A stretch of 62,417 nt of DNA from a virus: positions 1-62,417 of the IMG/VR virus record IMGVR_UViG_3300022871_000020; one strand, written 5' to 3'. Of this stretch, positions 25,213 to 33,464 are shown one piece after another. The notes under the pieces are model-generated. The model did no database searches and was not told where the DNA came from. It saw only the letters and a list, made by a program, of their open reading frames with translations. The stretch's first letter is position 1. Every line of letters begins with the position of its first letter. The position numbers and the translations under genes were made by a program.

Positions 25213-28109
25213 TCATATCTCTCCCTTTTCAATTTTGTCAACTTGACCAGTTTGCCAATGACCCATCCAAATACGTTCATGAATAGATAATTTTTCAATA
25301 TCGACATCAGAAAACGAATTAATGTTTCCTAGCGTTGTTTTATTCGGTTGATATAACGCTCCAAGAGTCGGGCTCAGGTTCATTGCAAGTGTCTTTTCAC
25401 CAAACTTTTTTACTGCTGGTTGATCTGGATCATATCTCCAAAATCTTTTATTGTCTTTATTTTTATTAATAACAAACATATTACATAATAGAATTTCAAT
25501 AAAACTACTATACGGAGTTCCAACAGTCAGAAGATGTGACATGATGTCTTCATAATAAATCACAGGGGATTTTTTGACTTTATTATTAGTTTTTAATATC
25601 TCCTTTACATTGTTCATAATTTCAATTGCATCAATGTTTTTTACTTCCCCAGTGAAATAATCAAAATATGATTTATTATTAATTGATTCTTTAAATCCTT
25701 GAATTTTATCAATATTATTTGGAATCTCTTCTGTATTGAATTCAATTATATATTGTTTTAATTCTGGGTTGTGAATAATATTTGTTAGATGGTTTTGAAT
25801 GAAATCTTTTACTGATTGGTTAATTTCTAGATTGGCTGAACCACTGTGATGGAACGCTTAATGTTCAAAAAGAATCGCTAATTCTTTTCCGGAACTATTT
25901 TTTTGTTCCTGCTCTATATTTCTATAAAGAACGGACTATATTACCATCCTTTTCAAAGGATGTTCTCTACTTCCACTCGCTTGAGTGTACTCCCCATGAC
26001 GGGATAGTCTCTGCACCTTTAATATAAATATTAGCAATATTTATAAAACTTGGCTCAGTATTGTCTTCGTCTTTACACGCTAAGAGATCTACTGAATTCA
26101 AAGAATTTTTCGACTAGGATTACTCCTAGAAGCGACCATTTTCATTAATCGCATTATTAGCTGAGTCAATCTTTCCGAAACAACTTGACCAGAAACAACT
26201 CCAACACACTCTGTAGGTAATTTTCTTGTACCGAAACATTTTCGACATAATTTAAAATTCGGTGTTTGACATGTCATTGGTGATCGTATTAATATTTTCA
26301 AATTAATAAGTGATCTTGCTGTAGGTAGATTAAGAATCTCCCAATCCATTGCTGAATCTTGTGGATCTTTATAATATTTACCAACAAGTGATTTTGCATG
26401 TTTCTCACTGAATATGATAAATTCAATACCATGTTCTGTTCCACAATCTTCTTCGATAATCTCAACTATTCCAAGTGCCATTGTTAACGTTCTTTCGAGA
26501 TAACCACTGAGAGGAGTTTCTGATGCTTTATCAACAAGCAGTTGATTCAATTATATTTCTATAACTGTTGGACTCTATCTTGTAAGAAATAGTGTAATTT
26601 ATTAATTACCCGTCGTAATTCTTTTTCAGTTAATCCTTTTTCTTTTTCAACAATAAGTTTTTCATATAAATATGAAAATTTATAAAATTCAACAGATTTT
26701 TTTATTGATTGTAATTTATTAGTATAAAAAAATGGTAGGACTAATTCTAATTGTTTATCAAAAATCAATACATATTTATTGTCTGTTAATTGTTTAACTT
26801 TACCAATATTTTTAAATCGTTTCTTAATTTTATATAATACTTGAATACTTTGACTGTATATCACTATCCGAAATTTATAACATTTGTGATATTGTTTAAC
26901 TTCAAATATTCCTTTTTCAGAATCAAATAAACCTAATATGTACTGAGGATGCATTTCTTCTTACCTTATCGTATAGTCTCTGAGATTTCTTACTAATGTT
27001 ATATTAATAAGCCTTATCTGCTGATTGCCCAATTCTTTAAATTTTAACATTATAAACCTGTTATAATGTATTAAAGACTCTAAGGGGATTCCAGCATATA
27101 GATAAATTTTAAAAGAGCCTTGTTGTTAACCCTTACGAGAACCTGGAGAACCAAGAAAATAATCCTCGATACTTAAACCTTTCATTAAGTGAGTACAAGT
27201 TGGAGTAGGAACGACAATATTTTCAGTATCTGCAACATAACCTATATTTATACAGGATCGTGCAAGTTGTTGTTTCGACATCCTACTGCCACTTTTATAA
27301 AGACGAAACAAATTTGATTTTGGATCCATTGAAGTAACACAATAATCAGTCAATGTTTCGTTCAAATAGAAACCCAAATACGGATTAAAATGTGGAAGTT
27401 TTTGAAATAATTTTTCAGTTTTATCATCAACAACATTAGCCATTTCACCAACATCTATAGTTGGGTTATGATTAGTTGAAGATATAAAAAAGAACAAACG
27501 TTTACTAAAATCAGTTAATTGGTCATAGAAATTATCTGGATCATATTGATAGAGGATCTCACTAATTTCATTAGATTCATTCTTTGCAACAGTTTTATTA
27601 ATAAGAACTGTATCGAAACCTAACCATTTATTCAATAGACACACACCATAAGTATAATGATTGTCTTTGAATTTAACTGGTTGTTGAAGATGATCGTTCC
27701 AATAATCGAAATCTTCTGGTAATTTTTCTAATTCGTCTAACTCAATTATATCATTTTTCCAACTATCAAAGTCTGGATTAATGTCTTCTGTTAGAATATA
27801 ACAACAATATAATGCTTCATGTCTAACTGTACTAAGCATTTCATTATTTGAATCGTATCTAAATGTGTTCTTTAAGAATGCCTTTTCTTTCATTTCTTTT
27901 AGAGCTTCGACACTATTTATTATATAGATCGCAAGCTCGTCACCATCAAAATCGGCATTAAGGGGAGCTAACATCAATGGTGATAATCCAATTGACAAAT
28001 CATCATCATCAGAAGGTATTATTTCAACACATGGTATTGAATGGCGCCATAGCGAAGGTTGACGGTTAAGATAAGCAAGTTTACTAAGTCGTTTAATTTC
28101 TGGTTTCAT
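25213..28109 (-). CDS. Phage RNA polymerase beta-prime subunit, C-terminal half, three exons
   Basis: Exons 28109-27129, 26538-26148 and 25856-25213 sum to 2016 nt, exactly 672 codons (671 aa). It begins with LAYLNRQPSLWRH (LVNRAPTLHRL) and carries the Mg-binding NADFDGD at 51-57, SGSRMSKQQLA, and the zinc site CQTPNFKLCRKCFG. Splices restore GSRKGLVDKASETPLSGYL (GARKGLADTA..SGYL) and TQLIMRSFHHSG (TQLTMRTFHxGG). ATG with AAAGGAAA. This is the catalytic half; partner of beta-prime N. Confidence 0.9.
25857..26147 (-). mobile_element. Group I intron E in RNAP beta-prime C
   Basis: 291 nt inside TQLIMR/SFHH. P1 pairs exon GCGAT with intron GTCGC (U-G at site); the intron ends in G before CGTTCC. 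Core: ACTGAGCCAAG, GGTGCAGAGACTATCCC, AATATAGTCCG. No ORF. Confidence 0.88.
26539..27128 (-). mobile_element. Group I intron D in RNAP beta-prime C, with LAGLIDADG ORF
   Basis: 590 nt after GSPGSRKG. P1 pairs exon AAGGGT with intron GCTCTT (two wobble pairs); the intron ends in G before CTTGTTGAT. P7 can form from GAGACTAT near 26980 and GATAGAGTC near 26575. It contains the ORF 26559-26954. Confidence 0.85.
26559..26954 (-). CDS. LAGLIDADG homing endonuclease inside intron D
   Basis: 131 aa. One LAGLIDADG motif (YILGLFDSEKGIF) near the N terminus, followed by the alternating basic strands of the family; a single motif implies a homodimer. The ORF fills the intron and its last codons (DRVQQL) overlap the 3' strand of P7, so coding and ribozyme function share sequence. 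It should cut intron-less RNAP alleles at SRKG/LVDK. Confidence 0.75.
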   Translation of the reverse strand: MHPQYILGLFDSEKGIFEVKQYHKCYKFRIVIYSQSIQVLYKIKKRFKNIGKVKQLTDNKYVLIFDKQLELVLPFFYTNKLQSIKKSVEFYKFSYLYEKLIVEKEKGLTEKELRRVINKLHYFLQDRVQQL

Positions 28110-28130
28110 AAATTTCCTTTCTCGAATTAA

Positions 28131-28880
28131 TTATACCAATAATAATGACCCTCCATTATTATAAATAATACTTGCATCTTCGTATGATATATCTAATGGG
28201 ATTACATCCCAATGAGTTTTACCAGTTTTAATATTAGATATAGTCATTGGACAAACATCAAACAGTTCTGATATTCTGAGTTGAGTTAATTTATTTTCTT
28301 TTAATAGTATTTTAATTAAACAAACTTGATTACGAAATAGTTTTAATGGTTTACGTTCAATATCTAATTTAGATAAATCTTCACCAACAGTTGACCATAA
28401 TTCTCCTCTTTTTATATTTGACATTAAAGCTTTACTCATACCATGTTTTTTAGCCACATCTTCTAAGAATACTCCATCTTTAATATCTTGTTTAATTGCA
28501 AGTATTTTTTTATCCGAAAGTTTAATCTTTTCGCTACCCGTTTCTAAATTATCATGATTATTAACAGCATGAGTTGCCCAAGAAATATTACCAATGTAAT
28601 TATCTGCAGGATCTTGATTTGGATAATGACGACATTCATGTCCTTTTGGACGTAAACTAACAAATATTTCTAACATTAAATTATGAATAAAAATCGTTCG
28701 TCTTCCTAAATAATTATACAATGTAACTGCTAAATATCCATCATGATTAACTGCTGGTTTTAACAATTTTTGATTCTTGTATGTATATACTTTTCCATAG
28801 GTACTAACTGTGTACATTGGAAAGTCTGGGTGTATTGCCCATAGTTCAGGTTCTCGTTCTCGTTTAATTTCTGGTTTCAC
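28131..28880 (-). CDS. NUMOD4/HNH homing endonuclease
   Basis: 249 aa. After a first MKPEIKR copied from the RNAP beta-prime C start, it has the NUMOD4 pattern (ELWAIHPDFPMYTVSTYGKV), the HNH pair (FIHNLMLEIFV, ECRHYPNQDPADNYIGNISW) and HTH-like C-terminal repeats. GTG start after AGGAGAG. Lies immediately upstream of beta-prime C, and probably is or was the mobile agent behind the rearranged junction. Confidence 0.78.
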   Translation of the reverse strand: MKPEIKREREPELWAIHPDFPMYTVSTYGKVYTYKNQKLLKPAVNHDGYLAVTLYNYLGRRTIFIHNLMLEIFVSLRPKGHECRHYPNQDPADNYIGNISWATHAVNNHDNLETGSEKIKLSDKKILAIKQDIKDGVFLEDVAKKHGMSKALMSNIKRGELWSTVGEDLSKLDIERKPLKLFRNQVCLIKILLKENKLTQLRISELFDVCPMTISNIKTGKTHWDVIPLDISYEDASIIYNNGGSLLLV

Positions 28881-28892
28881 AAAACTCTCCTA

Positions 28893-29144
28893 TTAAATAC
28901 CAAGTTTTTCCTTAACATCATCAACAGACTTTTTAGTTCCAGCATAAAATCCAAGACCACTTATTGGACCGAACATTCCACCATCAGCAAACAAAATGGA
29001 TCTTTCAATAATAACAGCATTTATCTGTTCGCCATTAAAAATTTTATGATATTGAAGTCCATCCCACACATCAACATAAACCCGTCCACCTTTATTTAAT
29101 TTAATATCAAGGTCATTGTCTTCCGCAATTAATTCTATAGCCAT
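28893..29144 (-). CDS. Small paralog X3
   Basis: 83 aa from ATG 29144 (TAGGAGAAACGATC upstream), one of three homologs here, sharing LIAEDNDLDIKLNKGGR, FNGEQINAVIIE and FYAGTKKSVDDVKEKL. Likely a small beta-sandwich; function unknown. It is set between copies of the RNAP beta-prime gene ends. Confidence 0.6.
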   Translation of the reverse strand: MAIELIAEDNDLDIKLNKGGRVYVDVWDGLQYHKIFNGEQINAVIIERSILFADGGMFGPISGLGFYAGTKKSVDDVKEKLGI

Positions 29145-29164
29145 GATCGTTTCTCCTATTTTAT

Positions 29165-29190
29165 TCTTCACTATAATCATAAAACCATAC
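29165..29190 (-). repeat. Copy of the RNAP beta-prime N 3' end (tail copy)
   Basis: Minus strand GTATGGTTTTATGATTATA repeats the codons VWFYDY that end the beta-prime N gene at about 29815-29835. It stands before paralog X3. Confidence 0.65.
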
Positions 29191-29197
29191 CAAACAT

Positions 29198-29245
29198 TTA
29201 ATTGAGATAAGCAAGCTCACTAAGTCGTTTAATTTCTGGTTTCAC
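29198..29245 (-). repeat. Copy of the RNAP beta-prime C 5' end (head copy)
   Basis: GTG at 29245 with GAGGAGAGTTT upstream opens a 15-codon ORF MKPEIKRLSELAYLN that then stops; the real gene at 28109 starts MKPEIKRLSKLAYLN. A remnant gene start. Confidence 0.7.
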
Positions 29246-29254
29246 AAACTCTCC

Positions 29255-29515
29255 TCATTGTAGTTCAAGTTTTTTCTTAACATCATCAACAGATTTTTTT
29301 GTTCCCATATACACCCCTGCACCAGCCCAAGGACTACCTTTTCCACTCCAAGGATCTCCTATTTGAACATCGCCAAACAAAATAGTATTTTCAATAGCCA
29401 TTGGATTAACTTTTTCATGAAATATAACTTCGTCATTAATTTCAATAGTTACCCAACTATTTTCAGGTACAATGATGTTTGTTCCAGGATCTTCAGCAAT
29501 TAAATTCATTCCCAT
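29255..29515 (-). CDS. Small paralog X2
   Basis: 86 aa, the most diverged of the three X proteins: NLIAEDPGTNIIVPENSWV and ending in VYMGTKKSVDDVKKKL. ATG after GGAGAATTAT. Function unknown. Confidence 0.6.
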   Translation of the reverse strand: MGMNLIAEDPGTNIIVPENSWVTIEINDEVIFHEKVNPMAIENTILFGDVQIGDPWSGKGSPWAGAGVYMGTKKSVDDVKKKLELQ

Positions 29516-29537
29516 AATAATTCTCCATTAAAAACTG

Positions 29538-29789
29538 TTAAATGTCAAGTTTTTTCTTAACACCATCAACAGACTTTTTAGTTCCAGCATAAAACCCAAA
29601 TCCACTTATTGGACCGAACATTCCATTATCAGCAAACAAAATAGAACTTTCAATAATAACAGCGTTTATCTGTTCGCCATTAAAAATTTTATGATTTTGA
29701 TGTCCATCTGACACATCGACATAAATCCGTCCACCTTTATTTAATTTAATATCAAGGTCATTATCTTCAGCAAGTAAATTAAAACTCAT
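29538..29789 (-). CDS. Small paralog X1
   Basis: 83 aa from ATG 29789 (ATAGGAGAATTAAAA upstream), close relative of X3 (NLLAEDNDLDIKLNKGGR). An earlier in-frame ATG lies inside the RNAP tail and lacks an SD. Directly downstream of RNAP beta-prime N. Confidence 0.6.
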   Translation of the reverse strand: MSFNLLAEDNDLDIKLNKGGRIYVDVSDGHQNHKIFNGEQINAVIIESSILFADNGMFGPISGFGFYAGTKKSVDGVKKKLDI

Positions 29790-29808
29790 TTTTAATTCTC
29801 CTATATTA

Positions 29809-30957
29809 TTATGTATAATCATAAAACCATACTAAAAAACTGTCAAATAACTCATCAACTTCATCTGTATTATCAATCTCATTTAACATGTACGTTTCGA
29901 AACATTTAGTTGCTTCATATCCTTTCACTTCAATCAGGTAGTGAAGAAACATAGGTTGCCAAAGCACTTTTAACATCTTCTTACTGACTTTAATTTGATA
30001 GGGTTTTAATGAAGGGTCAACAGTAATAACAGTTCGTCCACTAAATTCTAAAGTTTTACCTAATACACTATTGCGAATTAACCCTGGTTTACCTGACAAA
30101 CTAGTATAAACATACTCATAAATCTGATTAACAAATGACTGATAGTGTGCAGTTTTTGCATCATACTCAGTTAACTGTGTTGGAAATATTTCTTGATCGA
30201 TTAAATTATCTTCAAAACTAATCTTAATTTGTTCTAACCAATCTTGTTCGTCCGTTTTAATATATTGAAGAATTGGAGCATTAATCATTTTAGCATTTAA
30301 TATAGATGTGTATGCTTTATTAATTGGAGGAGTCATAACTTGATCTTTATCGGGATCAAACGAATACATTCTTAAATCTGGAGGAAGTACGGACACAATA
30401 TCAGTAATCCAACCATCGTCAAAAAAGTTAATTGCTTTATCTACTTTTAAATATTCAGCAGCAAATTTCAAACAAATGTAAAGACTATAAATTCCAACAA
30501 CACGAAAAGGAATAATACTATAATTATTCATTCGACTAAGGGTATTTACAATCTTCATAGCTGACGCATCATCTTTAACTGCAAGATATCTTTTAGTATC
30601 TAAATTAACATCTAGTCGGATAGGATTAACAATGTTGTTAGATAGTTTACCAAGATATTTAATGATGTTTTTTTGTTTAGTTGGTTTAATGAATGGAAAC
30701 TCCGTCCTTATCTTTCCAAATTGAGTAGACCTGATACTTGCATCTGTACACATAACTCCACATTTTTCGCATATCTCATCAGTATGAATGACACCAGTTA
30801 ATTCTCCACATATGCATCGATAATTTTGTTTAGGACCAAAAATCTGTTCACTAAACAAACCATTTGGATTTTCTTTTCTTGTTTTGATTGCTCCTATGAA
30901 ATCTCTGTTATGAGTAACAAATCCACCTAGACTTGGATAATCAATAGCATTAGTCAT
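29809..30957 (-). CDS. Phage RNA polymerase beta-prime subunit, N-terminal half
   Basis: 382 aa. GLFSEQIFGPKQNYRCICG and ICEKCGVMC form the beta-prime N-terminal zinc site (C48, C50, C63, C66); later LGKTLEFSGRTVITVDPSL equals the bacterial LGKRVDYSGRSVIVVGP and is followed by the KKM helix. It ends at SFLVWFYDYT, just before the LNRAPTLHR segment that opens the separate C-half gene. ATG start, SD AAGG. Upstream gene is HU-like. Confidence 0.88.
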   Translation of the reverse strand: MTNAIDYPSLGGFVTHNRDFIGAIKTRKENPNGLFSEQIFGPKQNYRCICGELTGVIHTDEICEKCGVMCTDASIRSTQFGKIRTEFPFIKPTKQKNIIKYLGKLSNNIVNPIRLDVNLDTKRYLAVKDDASAMKIVNTLSRMNNYSIIPFRVVGIYSLYICLKFAAEYLKVDKAINFFDDGWITDIVSVLPPDLRMYSFDPDKDQVMTPPINKAYTSILNAKMINAPILQYIKTDEQDWLEQIKISFEDNLIDQEIFPTQLTEYDAKTAHYQSFVNQIYEYVYTSLSGKPGLIRNSVLGKTLEFSGRTVITVDPSLKPYQIKVSKKMLKVLWQPMFLHYLIEVKGYEATKCFETYMLNEIDNTDEVDELFDSFLVWFYDYT

Positions 30958-30967
30958 AAAAACCTTT

Positions 30968-31405
30968 TTAATCTTCTTGAAGTATTTTCATAATTTCTAA
31001 TTTACCCAGATTACTCTTTGTTACTGCTAATTCATTAGCATTCAGTTCTGTTACTTTTTGATAATTCAATTTCCTATGTTGAACTCCACTACATTTAGCT
31101 TCGTGACTTTCATTAAATTCAGCTTTCATTTTCATTGGAAGATTCTTCATTAACAATTCATCAAATTTTATTTTATTTAAAAATGATGGAGAAAATTTAA
31201 ATTTGAAACGTATTATATTTCGAGCTATTCTTGTTGAAAATGTTTGAAACGCTATAAACTTTCCAAATTCTCGAATACTACATGCCCCACTCTGTAGTGT
31301 TTTGTCAACTATTTTACTAATCAATTGATGAAGAAATAACTCCATGTCTATATCAGGATACAACATCTGCAATTCATTTTCAATATCTTCAGTTAATTTA
31401 AACAT
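30968..31405 (-). CDS. HU/IHF-like DNA-binding protein
   Basis: 145 aa. SGACSIREFGKFIAFQTFSTRIARNIIR resembles the HU core (G-x-V-x-L-x-x-FGxF, then Arg-rich arm) followed by FSPSFLNKI. The C-terminal 50 residues are extra. Could compact DNA or bend promoters. AAGGAG upstream. Shares an operon with RNAP beta-prime. Confidence 0.5.
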   Translation of the reverse strand: MFKLTEDIENELQMLYPDIDMELFLHQLISKIVDKTLQSGACSIREFGKFIAFQTFSTRIARNIIRFKFKFSPSFLNKIKFDELLMKNLPMKMKAEFNESHEAKCSGVQHRKLNYQKVTELNANELAVTKSNLGKLEIMKILQED

Positions 31406-31431
31406 ATAACATTTTCTCCTTTTTAAGTAAT

Positions 31432-31470
31432 TGTATTACTGTCACAATCAATATGAGTGACAGTAATACA
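31432..31470 (-). terminator. Hairpin terminator
   Basis: Perfect 14-bp stem TGTATTACTGTCAC / GTGACAGTAATACA between the 31499 gene and the HU-like gene. Confidence 0.7.
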
Positions 31471-31498
31471 TTAATATAATAATATAATAATACAACAC

Positions 31499-32095
31499 TT
31501 AGAACAACATAGCAATAACCATATCCTGTCTAATTTTAAAATTATGCTTTAACGGCATAATACATGCAAATCCATTTTTTACATACTTCACATCGATCGC
31601 AGCAGCATATTCTGAGTAAACTTTAATTACTGAATACTTATCACTGTCTATACTTTCATCACAATCTACTGGAATAAAATAAAATCTATTTTGTAACAAC
31701 GCCAATTGTTTATTTGCAGCAACAATTTTATCAGAGCAATTTGTTGTTGCAGAAACACAGTCCACAGGTGTCGCAGACTTAGGAAAATTAACTTTAATAG
31801 CTATATTTGTAGGTTGAACGAATTCAGTTGCAACAGCAATTTCTTCTTGAATAGGCAAGGTTTCTTCCATAATAACTTCTTCTTGTGTAATTTCATTTAC
31901 TGGTTGACTACCAATTACTTCTTGATTTGATAGTGTGTCTTCGACAATAACTTCTTCAGGTACATCAATTGGTTGGATAACATCTTGATGATGTACTTCA
32001 TCTATTACTTGATTGTAGGTCGTTTCAACAGGTGGAATATATACTCCAGGCTGTTCTTGATCTCCCCAACCATTAGGTTCTTCAATATTCGTCAT
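31499..32095 (-). CDS. Unknown acidic protein
   Basis: 198 aa; about 90 residues of acidic, Val/Ile/Glu-rich low-complexity sequence, then a compact C-terminal domain with two Cys. GAGGAG precedes ATG. Its first 16 nt are duplicated at about 32496-32511, part of a 71-bp repeat. Confidence 0.55.
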   Translation of the reverse strand: MTNIEEPNGWGDQEQPGVYIPPVETTYNQVIDEVHHQDVIQPIDVPEEVIVEDTLSNQEVIGSQPVNEITQEEVIMEETLPIQEEIAVATEFVQPTNIAIKVNFPKSATPVDCVSATTNCSDKIVAANKQLALLQNRFYFIPVDCDESIDSDKYSVIKVYSEYAAAIDVKYVKNGFACIMPLKHNFKIRQDMVIAMLF

Positions 32096-32150
32096 AATTG
32101 TCTCCTCAATCTAGTTTGTAATAAATCAAACTTGTTAAATGTTAATCGGC
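32080..32150. repeat. 71-bp direct repeat, left copy
   Basis: Matches 32496-32566 at 67 of 71 positions (eye alignment). Contains the start of the 31499-32095 gene and a remnant of the last 16 codons of the 32514-32921 gene (reads RLTFNKFDLLQTRL). Confidence 0.85.
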
Positions 32151-32501
32151 ATTACAAGATAATTCTTTTTGAAAACGATTAATTTGATTCGCAGTTTTAC
32201 TAATTTGATTCGTGTAAAACATTTCTGTCCAGGCGTTATCAAAAACGGTACGACCTTTACATTGATTAAGTCTAAACAACTCATCGGTTTTTTTAGGATC
32301 TATACCTATACATTCAATATTCTTTTCTGTTTTTTTACATTTTTTAACCCAATATCTTGCTTGATCGCTATTGATGAATATAATTCTATCTCCGTCATTT
32401 AAACTATCTATAAGTTGACTTGTTCTTCCTGTTTGCCTAGCTGCACTAAAATAAACTTCACAAAACGCCCTTAATTGCTGAACCGATCTCAAATGCTTCA
32501 A
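32142..32501 (-). CDS. Unknown protein with P-loop-like N terminus (cassette gene)
   Basis: 119 aa from TTG 32501. SAARQTGRTSQLIDSL followed by RIIFINSDQARYW looks like a variant nucleotide-binding loop. The copied ATG of the downstream gene (GGGGAGATAATCATGACG) lies just upstream and reads a 17-codon ORF in another frame, so the true start is unsure. The gene lies exactly between the two 71-bp repeats. Confidence 0.5.
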   Translation of the reverse strand: MKHLRSVQQLRAFCEVYFSAARQTGRTSQLIDSLNDGDRIIFINSDQARYWVKKCKKTEKNIECIGIDPKKTDELFRLNQCKGRTVFDNAWTEMFYTNQISKTANQINRFQKELSCNAD

Positions 32502-32566
32502 TATTCGTCATGATTATCTCCCCAATCTAGTTTGTAATAAATCAAACTTATTAAATGTTAATCGGC
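32496..32566. repeat. 71-bp direct repeat, right copy
   Basis: Holds the genuine 3' end of the 32514-32921 gene and a copy of the start (ATGACGAATATTGAAG) of the 31499-32095 gene; offset from the left copy is 416 bp. Confidence 0.85.
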
Positions 32567-32921
32567 CACAAGCAATACAATGTTTACACCCGCCAATTAA
32601 ATTGTGTTTATTCTTTTTAGTTGGTGTACTATTAATTGCTTTTTTAAATGATTCAGGATACAATAACGATTCGTTATCATTCAAAATATGGGCAAATTCA
32701 AAATTAAAACTTGGACAAGAACAATAGATTTTCAAATTGTTATCTATTTTTAATGTCTCTCCGATGAATTGAAATTCAACTGTATAGTTTCCACAATTGT
32801 ATTTAATTAAAAAATTAGTAATATGATTACTCGAACTATTAATCGTCGGGTAAATATTATAACTATCTTTTAGTCTATTTCTATACATTGTTGGAGGTGT
32901 AATCAAATCTTTGAGTTTCAA
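32514..32921 (-). CDS. SWIM-like zinc-finger phage protein
   Basis: 135 aa from TTG 32921 (AAGGGGGAATTTATT upstream). CSCPSFNFEFAHIL followed about 45 residues later by GCKHCIACG gives a C-x-C...C-x-x-C SWIM-like site, seen in conserved phage proteins of unknown function. A promoter-like motif lies directly upstream. Confidence 0.55.
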   Translation of the reverse strand: MKLKDLITPPTMYRNRLKDSYNIYPTINSSSNHITNFLIKYNCGNYTVEFQFIGETLKIDNNLKIYCSCPSFNFEFAHILNDNESLLYPESFKKAINSTPTKKNKHNLIGGCKHCIACGRLTFNKFDLLQTRLGR

Positions 32922-32940
32922 AATAAATTCCCCCTTATAC

Positions 32941-32980
32941 ATTAATAATTTATATATAAAATGTGATAATATTAAAAAAT
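32941..32980 (-). promoter_or_regulatory. Bipartite promoter-like motif
   Basis: Minus strand TTTTTTAATATTATCA, short spacer, TATATAAATTATTAAT; 20 nt before the SWIM-like gene. It slightly overlaps the end of the 33219 gene. Confidence 0.6.
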
Positions 32981-33219
32981 CACTCACACAAGTATAACGA
33001 GCCATCTGGTTTAAAATGTGGAGAAAAAATAAATTTAGATGATCGTCCCCAACCAGTAAAATATTGAACCCCGTCAATACATTCAATATTATAATTTACA
33101 GTGTCGTATTGTATTATTTTTGGTTTTTTGTCTATTTCTGTTTTGATTATAAAAATTGTTGATATTACACCAATACTAATTAATATTAATATTAATATTA
33201 ATATTTGTGTCTTTGACAT
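32980..33219 (-). CDS. Small membrane-anchored protein
   Basis: 79 aa with one N-terminal transmembrane helix (ILILILILISIGVISTIFII) and a short outside or periplasmic domain with two Cys. AAAAGGAGAG before ATG. Could be part of a lysis or superinfection module; unproven. Confidence 0.5.
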   Translation of the reverse strand: MSKTQILILILILISIGVISTIFIIKTEIDKKPKIIQYDTVNYNIECIDGVQYFTGWGRSSKFIFSPHFKPDGSLYLCE

Positions 33220-33250
33220 ATCTCTCCTTTTAAAAATAAAAACATAAAAT

Positions 33251-33316
33251 CTCCCCTACCACATATTGTGATAGGGGAGAAAACTTTTTAGTTGTGACCC
33301 TTTAGCAGGTCACAAC
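33251..33316. terminator. Two adjacent hairpins
   Basis: CTCCCCTA/TAGGGGAG (33251-33279) and GTTGTGACC/GGTCACAAC (33291-33316) in the gap after the lysozyme gene. The first is flanked by A/T runs and could work in both directions. Confidence 0.65.
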
Positions 33317-33390
33317 TATTTCTATTGAACTTAACAAAACAACCACCTCCAAAAATTTTTTAAAGATTAACTATTTAATAACTCTATTTC

Positions 33391-33440
33391 TAATATTTAT
33401 AATATTTATATATCAAAAATGAGAATAACATATTAATCTT
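33391..33440 (-). promoter_or_regulatory. Promoter-like motif after the lysozyme gene
   Basis: Minus strand ends TTTTTGATATATAAATATTAT; TATATAAATA block conserved, upstream block less so. The two hairpins at 33251-33316 lie between it and the next gene. Confidence 0.4.
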
Positions 33441-33464
33441 TAACATTTTTAGAAGGTGTAATTA

